This document shows, piece after piece, positions 38,091 through 47,609 of a DNA stretch of 64,000 bases. A program made the position numbers and the translations under genes. Under the pieces are notes generated by a model. It made no database searches. It was not told the DNA's origin and saw only the letters and a program-made list of their open reading frames with translations. Source of the stretch: Gimesia aquarii (GTDB lineage: Bacteria; Planctomycetota; Planctomycetia; Planctomycetales; Planctomycetaceae). The stretch lies in the NCBI RefSeq assembly GCF_007748195.1, contig NZ_CP037920.1:7188062-7252061 (forward strand), in the 5' to 3' direction. The stretch's first letter is position 1. Each line of letters opens with the position of its first letter.

Positions 38091-38142
38091 TGATTCACTC
38101 CTATTGCATCGATCAAACCAATGCTTGATACTTTATAAGCAT

Positions 38143-38931
38143 TTAGCGATCACCAAATAAATCACCTAACCCTCCTATAACAGAACCTTCGCCAACAGAA
38201 GAACCACCGGCGGATGGGGCATGAGCCAAGACACGATCTGCCAACCGAGAGAAGGGAAGACTCTGCAGCAGCACTGTTCCATGTCCTCTTAAGGTTGCCA
38301 GAAACAGGCCTTCGCCCCCCAGGACCATCGATTTTAAATTTCCAGCCCTCTCAATGTTGTAGTCAATACTTCCAGTGAATGCGACAATACAACCTGTATC
38401 CACTCGCAACGTTTCTCCCGCCAGCTTCTTTTTTATCACAGTTCCTCCGGCATGCACAAACGCCATACCATCGCCTCGAAGTTGCTGGAGGATGAAACCT
38501 TCTCCCCCAAAGAAACCGGTTCCCAGTCGTTGAGTAAACGCCATTGTCACTTCAGTACCTAATGCGGCACAGAGAAAAGAATCTTTCTGACAGGTAAGCG
38601 AACCTCCGATTTTATTCATATCAATTGCGATAATTTTTCCTGGATAGGGCGCAGCAAATGCCACTCGCTGTTCAAGTGGTGCATCATTCGTAAAGTGAGT
38701 CATGAATAATGACTCACCAGACAGCATTCGTTTTCCTGCTTTAAAAATTTTGCCGAAAAAACCATCGTTGGGGACAGAGCCATCTCCCATGCGGGTCTCA
38801 AAACGAATCCCCTCTTCCATGTAATTCATACTCCCCGCCTCTGCAACGACCGATTCACCTGAATCCAGTACGATTTCCACAATCTGCATATCAGAACCAA
38901 ATATCTCATAATCGACTTCGTGGCACTGCAT
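38143..38931 (-). CDS. AIM24/TIGR00266-family protein
   Basis: A 262-residue cytosolic beta-rich protein. Typical family stretches are '[20 protein letters not shown]' (about 6-25), '[20 protein letters not shown]', '[13 protein letters not shown]', '[14 protein letters not shown]', '[19 protein letters not shown]' and '[20 protein letters not shown]' (about 207-226). The fold is a trimeric double-stranded beta-helix or tubby-like module; the molecular role in bacteria is unknown, and the mitochondrial relative affects inner-membrane organisation. The C-terminal 25 residues are Gly/Ser-rich. No partner is evident apart from the DUF3592 gene downstream. Confidence 0.85.
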   Translation of the reverse strand: MQCHEVDYEIFGSDMQIVEIVLDSGESVVAEAGSMNYMEEGIRFETRMGDGSVPNDGFFGKIFKAGKRMLSGESLFMTHFTNDAPLEQRVAFAAPYPGKIIAIDMNKIGGSLTCQKDSFLCAALGTEVTMAFTQRLGTGFFGGEGFILQQLRGDGMAFVHAGGTVIKKKLAGETLRVDTGCIVAFTGSIDYNIERAGNLKSMVLGGEGLFLATLRGHGTVLLQSLPFSRLADRVLAHAPSAGGSSVGEGSVIGGLGDLFGDR

Positions 38932-39036
38932 GGTTTCACCTCACTCTTATAAGTTTGATTCAGGATTTTCGTTATCTGTACACACTGATCTGAACGTGAG
39001 CTAAGTCCTGAAAGATTAAACTATCCTCACCCTCAC

Positions 39037-39061
39037 TCGGAAAATTGTCAATCTTTTCCGA
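39037..39061. repeat. Inverted repeat TCGGAAAA-N9-TTTTCCGA
   Basis: Two perfect 8-bp arms separated by nine bases, in the 272-base region between the AIM24-like gene (minus) and the SPOA gene (plus). The genes diverge, so a terminator is unlikely; an operator or a leader hairpin is the better guess. The leader of the SPOA gene begins near here. Confidence 0.5.
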
Positions 39062-39203
39062 ATAAGCGAAGTTTGCCGATTTAGAGTGAAGAACTAAATT
39101 TAATGTGGTCGATTGAGAGACTTAAGTAGGATTCATTTTTGAGGATTGCAAAGTACTTCTTCAAATGAACAAATTATCATTTTCGGGACATAAATAGTAA
39201 AAT

Positions 39204-40085
39204 ATGGCGGGCTTTAGCCAGGAAAATGTAGAAGCGATTTTTGCCCTTGCTGGTGAAAGTATGCCTGCACTTTCTGATTCTTTCAACCAGTGTTTCGATT
39301 TCAATTATCGGCTGGAATTGGGAGAATCCGGCGTTTGGTCTCCAGATGAATTGGATCCAGTATTTCAGGGCCCCGGTTTGGTTGCCTTGTTTCGGATTGG
39401 TGAGGAAGCAATGGTAGGGCTCATCCCCGCCGATATTCCTTTGCCGGACTGGTATTCAAATCCTGGAGATTCACAATCCTCCCGTCTACAAACATTGTCT
39501 CTAGAATGGTCAATGAACCTGATCCCCATGGATTTAGGTGACGTTGAAGAATTTAAAACTTACCATGTCGAGAGTTTATTAGCAGAAGTCTCGCAAGGTG
39601 TTCCCAATGACTGGGCAGCATTACTGCGGGTTAATTTATTCAAAGAAGATGAAACCGACGGCCAGAGCCCGAGCGCTGTGATCCCTGTAATTTGGCCACT
39701 GACGAAACCGCCAGTTGCAGATTCTGCGGAAGCAGAAGAAGATCCAGAACCTCCACAAGCCGCTTCATCTACAAGTCCCCCTCCACCTATGAGCGACACT
39801 TCTACACCAAATTCGAGCAATAATCCGTTAAACCGAATCAGCAAATTGCCTGTGCAAGCGATTGTAACACTGGCAACAAAAAAAATAGAGATGAGCCAAC
39901 TCCTCTCTATCTGTCCCGGCTCACTCATTACTTTTGATAAAGCCTGCGAAGATCCCTTGGACTTATACATTAACAATGAGATCTATTGTCAGGGCGAGGC
40001 CGTAAAAATCGGAGAAAACTTTGGTCTGAAAATTGATCAAGTTGGCCTCAAAAAAGAATACGAAACGAAGATTATCGAATTTTAA
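39204..40085 (+). CDS. Protein with C-terminal FliN/SPOA domain
   Basis: A 293-residue cytosolic protein. Residues about 1-150 form an unrecognised acidic domain. Residues about 165-215 are a Pro/Ser/Glu-rich linker ('STSPPPPMSDTSTPNSSNN'). The last about 75 residues match the FliM/FliN C-terminal (SPOA) domain: 'LPVQAIVTLATKKIEMSQLL', 'CPGSLITFDKACEDPLDLYI' and 'CQGEAVKIGENFGLKIDQV'. In flagella and type III systems this domain builds the C-ring. No flagellar gene lies within the window, so it is either an isolated switch component or a SPOA domain used elsewhere. The ATG at 39204 lacks a strong ribosome binding site. Confidence 0.7.
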   Translation: MAGFSQENVEAIFALAGESMPALSDSFNQCFDFNYRLELGESGVWSPDELDPVFQGPGLVALFRIGEEAMVGLIPADIPLPDWYSNPGDSQSSRLQTLSLEWSMNLIPMDLGDVEEFKTYHVESLLAEVSQGVPNDWAALLRVNLFKEDETDGQSPSAVIPVIWPLTKPPVADSAEAEEDPEPPQAASSTSPPPPMSDTSTPNSSNNPLNRISKLPVQAIVTLATKKIEMSQLLSICPGSLITFDKACEDPLDLYINNEIYCQGEAVKIGENFGLKIDQVGLKKEYETKIIEF

Positions 40086-40596
40086 AGTAGATGATCTGTT
40101 TCCGTTTCTGATCTTTAAGCAGCTTACGACTCGAGCATTTTTTCCTGCAATTGCATTGGGTTCACTTATCGACCAGAAACACCAATCATCCCCAAAGGCA
40201 TTCACTATCGTGCTGAGTCATAAAATTCGGTGAAAATCATGGAATTCGAACTTTTCTCCGAACGTCTCGGCTCTATAGCGCGTATTATATAAGTAGATAT
40301 TGTTTACAAAGATTAAATACTTTTCGGTTATCATAATTCCCTTCTTTTTTCAAATTCTGACAGAATGACTTCTGATGCCATTCTAGACCGCTAAGTTCAT
40401 ATGAATTAAAGCTTTAAGTATTTTAATCTTGGTAATGTGCTCATCGAGAGTATTTCAAAGATCATATTATACGTAAGTATCTGAGATTTGTTCCGAACAA
40501 TCGACGTGAATTCGGATTAAGCTGTTGCTAGCACAAATTGAAGTTCGATATCATTTCACACATCGTATCAAAGCTTTTTAAAGTGAACTTTTAATC
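40086..40596. other. AT-rich intergenic region upstream of the kinase gene
   Basis: A 511-base region without a convincing gene. The best promoter candidate is TTGCTA (40525-40530), 18 bases, TATCAT (40549-40554), which leaves a leader of about 35 bases to the kinase ATG. The stretch 40290-40470 is very AT-rich. No terminator hairpin with T-run was found after the SPOA gene. Confidence 0.35.
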
Positions 40597-43560
40597 ATGA
40601 GTTCCGAGTCAAAATCTGAGCGCACAATTACAAATCAGGAATCATTGCCTGAATTTTTTGCGCGCCCTGCTCCTGAAACGGACGGGCCTGAGACGATTAT
40701 CAGTCCACTCGATCAGACTCTGAGCCATACGGCTAACCAAGACAAAAGTGACGCACAGCAGAACTTTGCGCGCTCCTCAGTTTGGAATCGATTATTCCCA
40801 CCCATCAATGCTGATACCGACGGACAAACGGAAACTCCAAATCCTTCAGGAATGAAATTAGAACATTTCATCATTCGGGAGCGTATCGGCCGTGGAGGCA
40901 TGGGAGCTGTTTTTCGTGCGATCGATACAAGGCTGGACCGGGTCGTTGCTTTGAAGGTACTCAGTCCGGGGCAATCGAAGGATCCAGGATCGGTCAAACG
41001 CTTCCAAAATGAGGCTAAGTCAGCAGCGCGTTTAGATCATGAAAATATCTCACGTGTATTTTATATTGGAGAAGATCAGGGATTAAACTTCATCGCCTTT
41101 GAATATGTTAAAGGCACGAATGTAAGAGAGATTATTCAGTCACGGGGTATTCTGCCATCAGCGGAAGCGGTAAACTATGCCCTGCAGGTGGCATCGGCCC
41201 TGAAACATACGAATAAAGCAGGTGTGGTTCACCGTGATATCAAACCTTCGAATATCATTATTACTCCTGGCGGTAGAGCAAAGCTGGTAGATCTTGGACT
41301 GGCGCGAAAAGAAAGTGATAATGCTTCCGCAGACCTTACCAGTGCCGGAACCACATTGGGAACATTCGACTACATTTCACCAGAGCAGGCAAAAGATCCA
41401 CGAAATGTGGACGTTCGTAGTGACATCTATTCTCTGGGTTGCACGTTATACCACATGTTAACAGGCGAACCTCCCTACGGAGAGGGAACGGTTCTACAAA
41501 AATTATTAGACCATTCTGGAAAAAAGGTACCTGATCCGGCAGCAATCAATAAACAACTACCACGTGAGCTTTCGTTGATTGTTCAGAAGATGATGGCCAG
41601 CGATCCTGGTGACCGATATCAGACTCCCGAAGAAGTCATGTATCACTTAATGCAAATTGCCAACCAGCTTGATTTGCGTGGAGTGAACCCGGAAGGATTA
41701 GTTTGGACTTCGCCTACCAATACACGCATTGGGTTTCTCGAAAGGCATGTTGGCTGGATTACGACTGTTGCTGTTTTGTTAGTTGTTGTTGTTCTACTGG
41801 AACTGTACCCGACGTTTGACCCTTCTTCGGTCAAGGTGGCACAAAACGCTGATCAAAACACAGTCCCCCCGGCCAAACAGAATGTAACCGGTACTGAAAA
41901 TACCACTCCTGACGTAAAAACTCCTTTGGCTGAACCTGATAAAGTCAACTCGAATGGGCAGGCAAGTACGAAAGCCATAGCCTCTACCAACACTCCAGAT
42001 TCTTTGAACGAAAAGACATCTATGGAACCTGTGGGTTCTGTAACTCCCTCTTCTCTCTTGAGTAACTCAGATGAGCCAAACTTAACAAACTCAGATGAAA
42101 ATCTAGATGAGCTCAAAAAACTGTTCCAAATACCATTGCTGTCTTCTAAAAAACCAATTAACACTTTAGTTGATGTCGAAGACTCTGAAAAAAATAAAGT
42201 TCTTCTGAAAAATGATGCTGAGACAGAATTAGCAATGTCTAACCGTGTTGCTAAAACCGACTCACGGATTCCTCTGGCTCCTCGATCCGATAAAAAAATG
42301 GAAACGGTACCAGAACCATTTCCCCAAAATGGTAATAGCGAATTCCGTAAGATTGAAATACCGGCGATTACCATAATTAAACCAGATGGTACACCAGGCC
42401 AGAATTTCAAAACTCTAAACGCTGCATGTGCAGCCGCCGATGATGGAAGCATTATTGAACTTGGTTTTACAGGTATCCGTAAAGAAGCGCCCATTCACAT
42501 CAATAATAAACGCGTTCGAATTCGAGCGGCTAAAGATCGCAAACCCATTTTACTATTTGAAGCCATCGAAAAACCGGCGGAAGGTTTTGAAACTCATATG
42601 ATTCAAGTGGCTAATGGATCGCTGGAACTATTTGAGTTGGGAATTATTGTCAATGTGAAAGATCTTGACTCAGATTCCTGGGCTATCTTTTCTCTAAAAA
42701 ATGCGCATGATGTTAGATTACACCAGGTGACTGTGACCTGTTCCAATACGACAGGTCAACAAGTATCACTCTTTGAAATGAATGAACCCATCAATCAGGG
42801 TTTGAATGACGATTCTATGATGGGGAAACGCCCCGTGAAGGAATCTACATTCGTGGAAATTGTGAACTCAATTCTACGCTGTGATGGGAACGCTTTTTCG
42901 ATTCGAGAAACGGCCCCTACTCGTTTGGAACTTACCAATTCTGCATTGATGATTGCACAATCATTGATAGACCTCGTCGGTTGTAATAACAAACCAGAAG
43001 AGGGCGACCACTTAGAATTAGTATTAAATCATTGTACGTTTCTGCTGGGAAAAGGTCTTTCTGTGATGGACAGTGGAACCATACCTCGCGAATTGATTCC
43101 GCTCCATGTCTCAGCCCGCAACAATATCTTTTTCTCTCAATCTGATGCTCCTTTTGTGATGATGAAAGGAAATACAAACGAAAATGATTTTCGACAGAAA
43201 CTATTAACGTGGCGAGGCTCTAACAACTATTACGATCGTTTCGAAACTTTCTGGACGATTCAATCGCAACAGGGTACAACAGGCGCACTTTCACTCGATG
43301 CGCTCGACTGGAAAGATATCTGGGGACTTTCTTCAGATATCAGCAGCTATCAAATGAAGATCCCCTGGATTGTCGATCGGCAGAAACTGGTAGATACCCC
43401 CTGCTCTGAAATCCAGGCTGGTCAGCTTCAGTTTAACCAGCCGACAGACGGCAGCCCCACAATTACCGCCATTGATCGCACAAATGCGGGAGCTGACCTG
43501 GTATCTCTACCAGAGTTGACAGAGCAGCCACGCACAATGAAAGCATCTGAGGCGGAATAG
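40597..43560 (+). CDS. Membrane-bound Ser/Thr kinase with beta-helix-like sensor
   Basis: A 987-residue Hanks-type kinase. After a Ser/Glu-rich tail of about 90 residues, the kinase domain has the glycine loop 'GRGGMGAVFRA' (about 102-112), Lys120 in 'VALKVL', the catalytic loop 'HRDIKPSN' at 212-219 (Asp214, Lys216, Asn219), and DLG at 232-234 instead of DFG. One membrane segment lies at about 385-405 ('WITTVAVLLVVVVLLELY'). The outside part has a Thr/Ser/Asn-rich stem (about 410-580), then repeated strand patterns to about 930 that resemble a right-handed parallel beta-helix ('NGSLELFELGIIV', 'VEIVNSILRCDGNAF', 'LELVLNHCTFLLGKG'). It probably senses an extracytoplasmic polymer or surface. 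The TPR gene follows 83 bases later. Confidence 0.88.
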   Translation: MSSESKSERTITNQESLPEFFARPAPETDGPETIISPLDQTLSHTANQDKSDAQQNFARSSVWNRLFPPINADTDGQTETPNPSGMKLEHFIIRERIGRGGMGAVFRAIDTRLDRVVALKVLSPGQSKDPGSVKRFQNEAKSAARLDHENISRVFYIGEDQGLNFIAFEYVKGTNVREIIQSRGILPSAEAVNYALQVASALKHTNKAGVVHRDIKPSNIIITPGGRAKLVDLGLARKESDNASADLTSAGTTLGTFDYISPEQAKDPRNVDVRSDIYSLGCTLYHMLTGEPPYGEGTVLQKLLDHSGKKVPDPAAINKQLPRELSLIVQKMMASDPGDRYQTPEEVMYHLMQIANQLDLRGVNPEGLVWTSPTNTRIGFLERHVGWITTVAVLLVVVVLLELYPTFDPSSVKVAQNADQNTVPPAKQNVTGTENTTPDVKTPLAEPDKVNSNGQASTKAIASTNTPDSLNEKTSMEPVGSVTPSSLLSNSDEPNLTNSDENLDELKKLFQIPLLSSKKPINTLVDVEDSEKNKVLLKNDAETELAMSNRVAKTDSRIPLAPRSDKKMETVPEPFPQNGNSEFRKIEIPAITIIKPDGTPGQNFKTLNAACAAADDGSIIELGFTGIRKEAPIHINNKRVRIRAAKDRKPILLFEAIEKPAEGFETHMIQVANGSLELFELGIIVNVKDLDSDSWAIFSLKNAHDVRLHQVTVTCSNTTGQQVSLFEMNEPINQGLNDDSMMGKRPVKESTFVEIVNSILRCDGNAFSIRETAPTRLELTNSALMIAQSLIDLVGCNNKPEEGDHLELVLNHCTFLLGKGLSVMDSGTIPRELIPLHVSARNNIFFSQSDAPFVMMKGNTNENDFRQKLLTWRGSNNYYDRFETFWTIQSQQGTTGALSLDALDWKDIWGLSSDISSYQMKIPWIVDRQKLVDTPCSEIQAGQLQFNQPTDGSPTITAIDRTNAGADLVSLPELTEQPRTMKASEAE

Positions 43561-43643
43561 ATATGGATTTCGGTCCTGTAAAAAAGACCCACAAATCAAG
43601 GTCTGTGATGCGTATGATTATAGATATTTATTGTCTACATTGA

Positions 43644-46325
43644 ATGACAGCTACATTGATCTCTGCCAAGCTTTGTCCACTTGATTTGCCTATGCACCAT
43701 CGACAAAAACAATCGGGAATCACATCAGAATCACCCCGGGGTCTGACGGCGTCTCCAAGATGGCTCCCCCCCTCCCTTGTAATGCTGCTGATTACTTTTT
43801 GCAATGTTGGCTTTGCAGAAGATCATACAACCGCATACTTTGAAGGCTTACGGCAACGACATCTGTTTGGCATCGCCGAGGGATATTGTCTCAATCGTCT
43901 TGCGCAACCTCGTCTTTCCGAGTCTGATCGTGCACGCTACTCATTGGAACTGGTGAGGACTTTATCAGCACATGCCATGGTAGCCGAGGATGCTGAGCAA
44001 ACTGAACTCTGGAAACGTTCAAACAACGCAATCACGCAAATATTAAAAGCGCATCCCAATTGGACTGATGCTCCGATCTTCAATGCCGAGCGTTCCCGAA
44101 CCTCGGCTCAAAAAGCAGACATTCTCTATTGGCAAGTAAAAGCAGTTCCACATAATGAAGCACTCAAGCAAAAAACAATTTCGGATCTGACAAATGCAGC
44201 TTCAGAATTAACACAGTCCGAAAAACAGTTAAATCAACTTTTAAAAAGATCAGGCACACACAAAGATTTTACATTACTCGGGACTGCTCTCCTTCGAGAC
44301 TCTTTGATGGATTTTCAACTGCTGATCGCACAAACAAAAATGAAACTTGCCGATTTGTACGATCATCAGGTCAAGCAAAAAACCGTGAATCTCGACGCCG
44401 CAAAAAAATGGCTGACACCTCTGTCACAACGTGCTTCCACTCTACAAATTACCTGGATGAGCAGACTCGCATTAATTCAATGTAAGCGAATTGCTGGAGA
44501 TTTAGGCGCTGCTGTGCGAGCCATTCAAAGGCTAATCAAAGAAAAACCACCTGCCTATCTCAAAGAACCCCTCTTTGTAGAATCGATGCGAATTTTACTG
44601 GCTGAAAACAAAGCACAGCTTGCAGCAACACAGATCATCAACTATCGACAGGAAAACAATGGAACTTCAAGCGAATTAGGTTACCTGGAAATCGAAGCCC
44701 TGATCCAGCTCAGAAAAATTGCGTTAGATAAAAAGCAGGAAGCTCTGGAAGCAGAAATCTGGCAGCAAATTGAAACACGAACTCAGCATCTTTGGACGTC
44801 CCAACCTGGTTATTGGGCACAGCGTGCGCGCATGCTGGTTGACCAGCAGCAGCAACTAGACCAATACGGCAGCAGTATTTCCCAAAGCTTGAAACAAGCG
44901 CAATTATTTTATTCACAGGGAAAAACAGAAGAAGCCATCGACGCTTACAACGAAACGGCAAAACAAGCAGCCGAACAGGGAAATACTGATCTGGCATTCG
45001 AACTTGGATTCACCAGTGCTTCGCTCCAGTTAAAGGACAAACAATACAAGAAAGCGGCCGCGCATTTTCAATCGCTGGTACAACGATACGATTCTGTCCC
45101 CAAAGCGGCCGACGCCAGCCTACTGGCGGCATGGTGTCTAGGACAACTCTACACTCAGAGCCGGACAAAATCACGACGACTGGCATACACGGCCGCTCTG
45201 GAAGCCCATCGAAAACGTTTCCCCAGTGGTACAAGCTTTTATGAAGCAGGGTGGATGCTGGCACGACTGGAAGAATCGCGGCTGCAATACTCAAAAGCAC
45301 TCATCCTGTATTCCGAAGTTCCAGAAAATCATCCAAGATTACTTGATGCACAACTTGGAATAGCGCGCTGTTATGAAAATATTTTATTACGCCTTTCTTC
45401 GTTGAATAAACCAACACAGGCATGGCGACAAGAAGCGATTGACGTATTGGAGAAAATGCTTGCCCATTTCCCTAACGAAAGCAATCAAGCAAAACTACAA
45501 ATTCAGGCAGACATTGCCCTGCAGCTAACTCGCATCTATTTGAATGATACGCCTCCCCTCTATCGAAAAGCAAACCGACTGCTGGAATTGATCGTTTACA
45601 CTTCATCTAACATTGTGGCTCAATTAAAAAGAAACAATGAGCAATCAGATTCAAGTGTTTCACAAACAACACGGGAAATCCAACATTGGAATCGCATTTC
45701 CAATCAGGCGCTGAGACTGCAAATCATTGCGTTAGCTGGACAGGGGAATCCATCAGAAGCACGTTCATTGGTTGAAAATCTGGAAACGGCGGGGACCGAC
45801 GAACTGCTTTCTGTTCTGAATGGAGTTTCTCAAATCAATTTGGAACTGACACCGCAAGTCCGCAGAGAGTTAGGTCTCTTACAGTTAAAATCAGCGGAAA
45901 AGCTCGCAAGCCGGCGAGACGAACTGAAACCACAACAAATAAGACAGTTAGATCTTTGTCTGGCAGAAGCCTACCTGGCAATTGATCAACCTATCAGAGC
46001 ACTCGAATATTATCAGGCACTCTTAAAACAGTCTCCCAATGATCGAAGTCTCATTAAACAGGTGGCGCTGCTGTTGGAAAAATGTGGAACCAAAGAATGC
46101 CTGCGGCAAGCAAGACAAAAGTGGCGTCAGATCGAACAGACAGAAAAAGCCGGAAGCCTTCCCTGGCTGGAAACGCGTTTGCACATTATTCAAACTTCTT
46201 TTAAATCCGGTGATGAAGCAGAGGCCAAAAAACTGCTGGGCGTGACGATGCTGCTCTATCCTGAACTCGGCAACGCCGAATTACAAAGCCGCTATCGCGA
46301 AATGGAAGCTATCATCAAAAAATGA
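43644..46325 (+). CDS. Exported tetratricopeptide-repeat protein
   Basis: An 893-residue, almost wholly helical protein. The N-terminal about 36 residues are a long, polar leader followed by 'LVMLLITFCNVGFAE', a signal peptide ending near residue 53, so the protein probably faces the periplasm. TPR-like pairs occur throughout: 'QLFYSQGKTEEAIDAYNETA' (about 415-434), 'LKDKQYKKAAAHFQSLVQRY' (about 457-476), 'LYTQSRTKSRRLAYTAALEA', and 'AYLAIDQPIRALEYYQALLK' (about 774-793). Regions between these are also helical. It starts 83 bases after the kinase gene in the same direction and may be its scaffold or substrate. No catalytic motif is visible. Confidence 0.75.
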   Translation: MTATLISAKLCPLDLPMHHRQKQSGITSESPRGLTASPRWLPPSLVMLLITFCNVGFAEDHTTAYFEGLRQRHLFGIAEGYCLNRLAQPRLSESDRARYSLELVRTLSAHAMVAEDAEQTELWKRSNNAITQILKAHPNWTDAPIFNAERSRTSAQKADILYWQVKAVPHNEALKQKTISDLTNAASELTQSEKQLNQLLKRSGTHKDFTLLGTALLRDSLMDFQLLIAQTKMKLADLYDHQVKQKTVNLDAAKKWLTPLSQRASTLQITWMSRLALIQCKRIAGDLGAAVRAIQRLIKEKPPAYLKEPLFVESMRILLAENKAQLAATQIINYRQENNGTSSELGYLEIEALIQLRKIALDKKQEALEAEIWQQIETRTQHLWTSQPGYWAQRARMLVDQQQQLDQYGSSISQSLKQAQLFYSQGKTEEAIDAYNETAKQAAEQGNTDLAFELGFTSASLQLKDKQYKKAAAHFQSLVQRYDSVPKAADASLLAAWCLGQLYTQSRTKSRRLAYTAALEAHRKRFPSGTSFYEAGWMLARLEESRLQYSKALILYSEVPENHPRLLDAQLGIARCYENILLRLSSLNKPTQAWRQEAIDVLEKMLAHFPNESNQAKLQIQADIALQLTRIYLNDTPPLYRKANRLLELIVYTSSNIVAQLKRNNEQSDSSVSQTTREIQHWNRISNQALRLQIIALAGQGNPSEARSLVENLETAGTDELLSVLNGVSQINLELTPQVRRELGLLQLKSAEKLASRRDELKPQQIRQLDLCLAEAYLAIDQPIRALEYYQALLKQSPNDRSLIKQVALLLEKCGTKECLRQARQKWRQIEQTEKAGSLPWLETRLHIIQTSFKSGDEAEAKKLLGVTMLLYPELGNAELQSRYREMEAIIKK

Positions 46326-46356
46326 TGATCGATGCCCAGGATCTCAGGCACAAATA

Positions 46357-46371
46357 GCCCCAATTTGGGGC
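46357..46371. repeat. 15-base palindrome GCCCCAATTTGGGGC
   Basis: Two 7-bp arms around a central T, 32 bases after the stop codon of the TPR gene. It is the GC-richest hairpin nearby, but no T-run follows, so a terminator is only possible. It could also be an operator for the SUMF1-fold gene about 145 bases downstream. Confidence 0.45.
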
Positions 46372-46514
46372 CAGTGGTATCGAAATTCCTGAAAGAATCT
46401 TAGACTATAGTAAAGCCTTAACAAGCTCCCCGGGTATGCCATATTGCTGACATAGGCAGGGGTCGCCAGTTCTGCCTTGCGATACTGAGTCTTCTCTTGA
46501 AAGGAAAACATCCC

Positions 46515-47603
46515 ATGAGGATCTTAAATGTCGTTTGCCTGTTTTCATTGTCCCTCGTATGCCTGACAGTTCTAACTGGGATTTGCGGCACAGCTCTCGT
46601 AGTGGCCGCAGAGCCTCCAGAGCAGGGGGCGGCGAAGCAAATCGATTTGGGCGGCAATGTCTCGCTGGAAGTAGTTTACATTCCGCCAGGAAAATTCAAA
46701 ATGGGAAGTACACCGGAAGAGAAAGCCTGGGCGACAGGCATTGAAGGTGGTGCCACACCGGGGACCGTGCGGGAATCGTATGAAGGAGAACAACCACGAC
46801 CAATGCAGGTAAAAGACGGGTTCTGGATGGGCCGCACGGAAGTCAGCGTGGGACAGTTCAAACGGTTTGTAGAAGAGAGTGGTTACGTCAGTGATGCGGA
46901 GAAACCAGGCGGCAAGACACAAGTCTTTGATCCCAATTGGAAGATTACCGCCAAGGCGCCACCACACCCCTGGATTTCGATGAAGGGTAAGAGTTGGCGC
47001 GATCCGAATTTCGGATTTCCGTTGCGGGACTGCTATCCAGTGGTTTGTGTGAGCTGGAACGACGGCCGCGCGTTTTGCCAGTGGCTTACAGAACGCGAAC
47101 GCAAGGCAGAACGACTGCCGAAAGGACTGGAATACCGCCTTCCTACGGAAGCCGAGTGGGCGTATGCCTGCAGGGGCGGCCGTGAAAGCACCTACTTCTG
47201 GTGGGGCAATGATCTCAGAGAGGGAGAAGGGCGATTCAATATTTCGGCTGTCGACTTTCTACCCGGACGCAACAAAATCTGGCCATTGGCAAACGCACCA
47301 TGGAGCGATGGCTTCGCGTTTGTCTCCCCCGTGGATCACTATGGAGAAAAGGGGCGCAATGGCTTCGGCCTCGCGGACATGTGCGGCGGCGTGTGGGAAA
47401 TTGTCCTGGATCACTTCGATCCGAAAGGGGGACACGAAGAGCTCTATTTTGTCAAAGAGAATCCGCGTCCCGTCTGCCGCGGCGGCAACTATTTCGACGT
47501 CCCCGGTAATGCCCGCTGTGCTGTCCGTCTTGGTCTCCAGAGCCCCAGCTACTCCGACTCGCGTGACGGGTTTCGAATTTGCCTGGGAGTGCCTCGTGGG
47601 TGA
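46515..47603 (+). CDS. SUMF1/FGE-fold exported protein, active-site Cys not seen
   Basis: A 362-residue protein. The ATG follows AAGGAAAA; a TTG six codons earlier is less likely. The signal peptide covers about 1-32 ('VVAAEPP'). The rest is the formylglycine-generating enzyme-like fold: 'YIPPGKFKMGSTPEEKAW' (about 55-72), 'GFWMGRTEVSVGQFKRFVEE' (about 100-119), 'PVVCVSWNDGRAFCQWLTER' (about 174-193), 'RLPTEAEWAYACRGG' (about 208-222), 'FGLADMCGGVWEIVLDHF' and 'RDGFRICLG'. In true FGE two cysteines lie in the 'GGSxxC...C' end; here the stretch reads 'GGNYFDVPGNARCAVRLG' and only one Cys remains. It is thus probably a SUMF1-fold protein with a different role rather than a sulfatase activator. 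Confidence 0.82.
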   Translation: MRILNVVCLFSLSLVCLTVLTGICGTALVVAAEPPEQGAAKQIDLGGNVSLEVVYIPPGKFKMGSTPEEKAWATGIEGGATPGTVRESYEGEQPRPMQVKDGFWMGRTEVSVGQFKRFVEESGYVSDAEKPGGKTQVFDPNWKITAKAPPHPWISMKGKSWRDPNFGFPLRDCYPVVCVSWNDGRAFCQWLTERERKAERLPKGLEYRLPTEAEWAYACRGGRESTYFWWGNDLREGEGRFNISAVDFLPGRNKIWPLANAPWSDGFAFVSPVDHYGEKGRNGFGLADMCGGVWEIVLDHFDPKGGHEELYFVKENPRPVCRGGNYFDVPGNARCAVRLGLQSPSYSDSRDGFRICLGVPRG

Positions 47604-47609
47604 AGGTTA

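Noticed and set aside
41853-42494. Minus-strand open frame of 213 codons opposite the kinase linker.
   Set aside because: Opposite a Ser/Thr/Asn-rich linker such frames arise easily; no start signal or domain is present.
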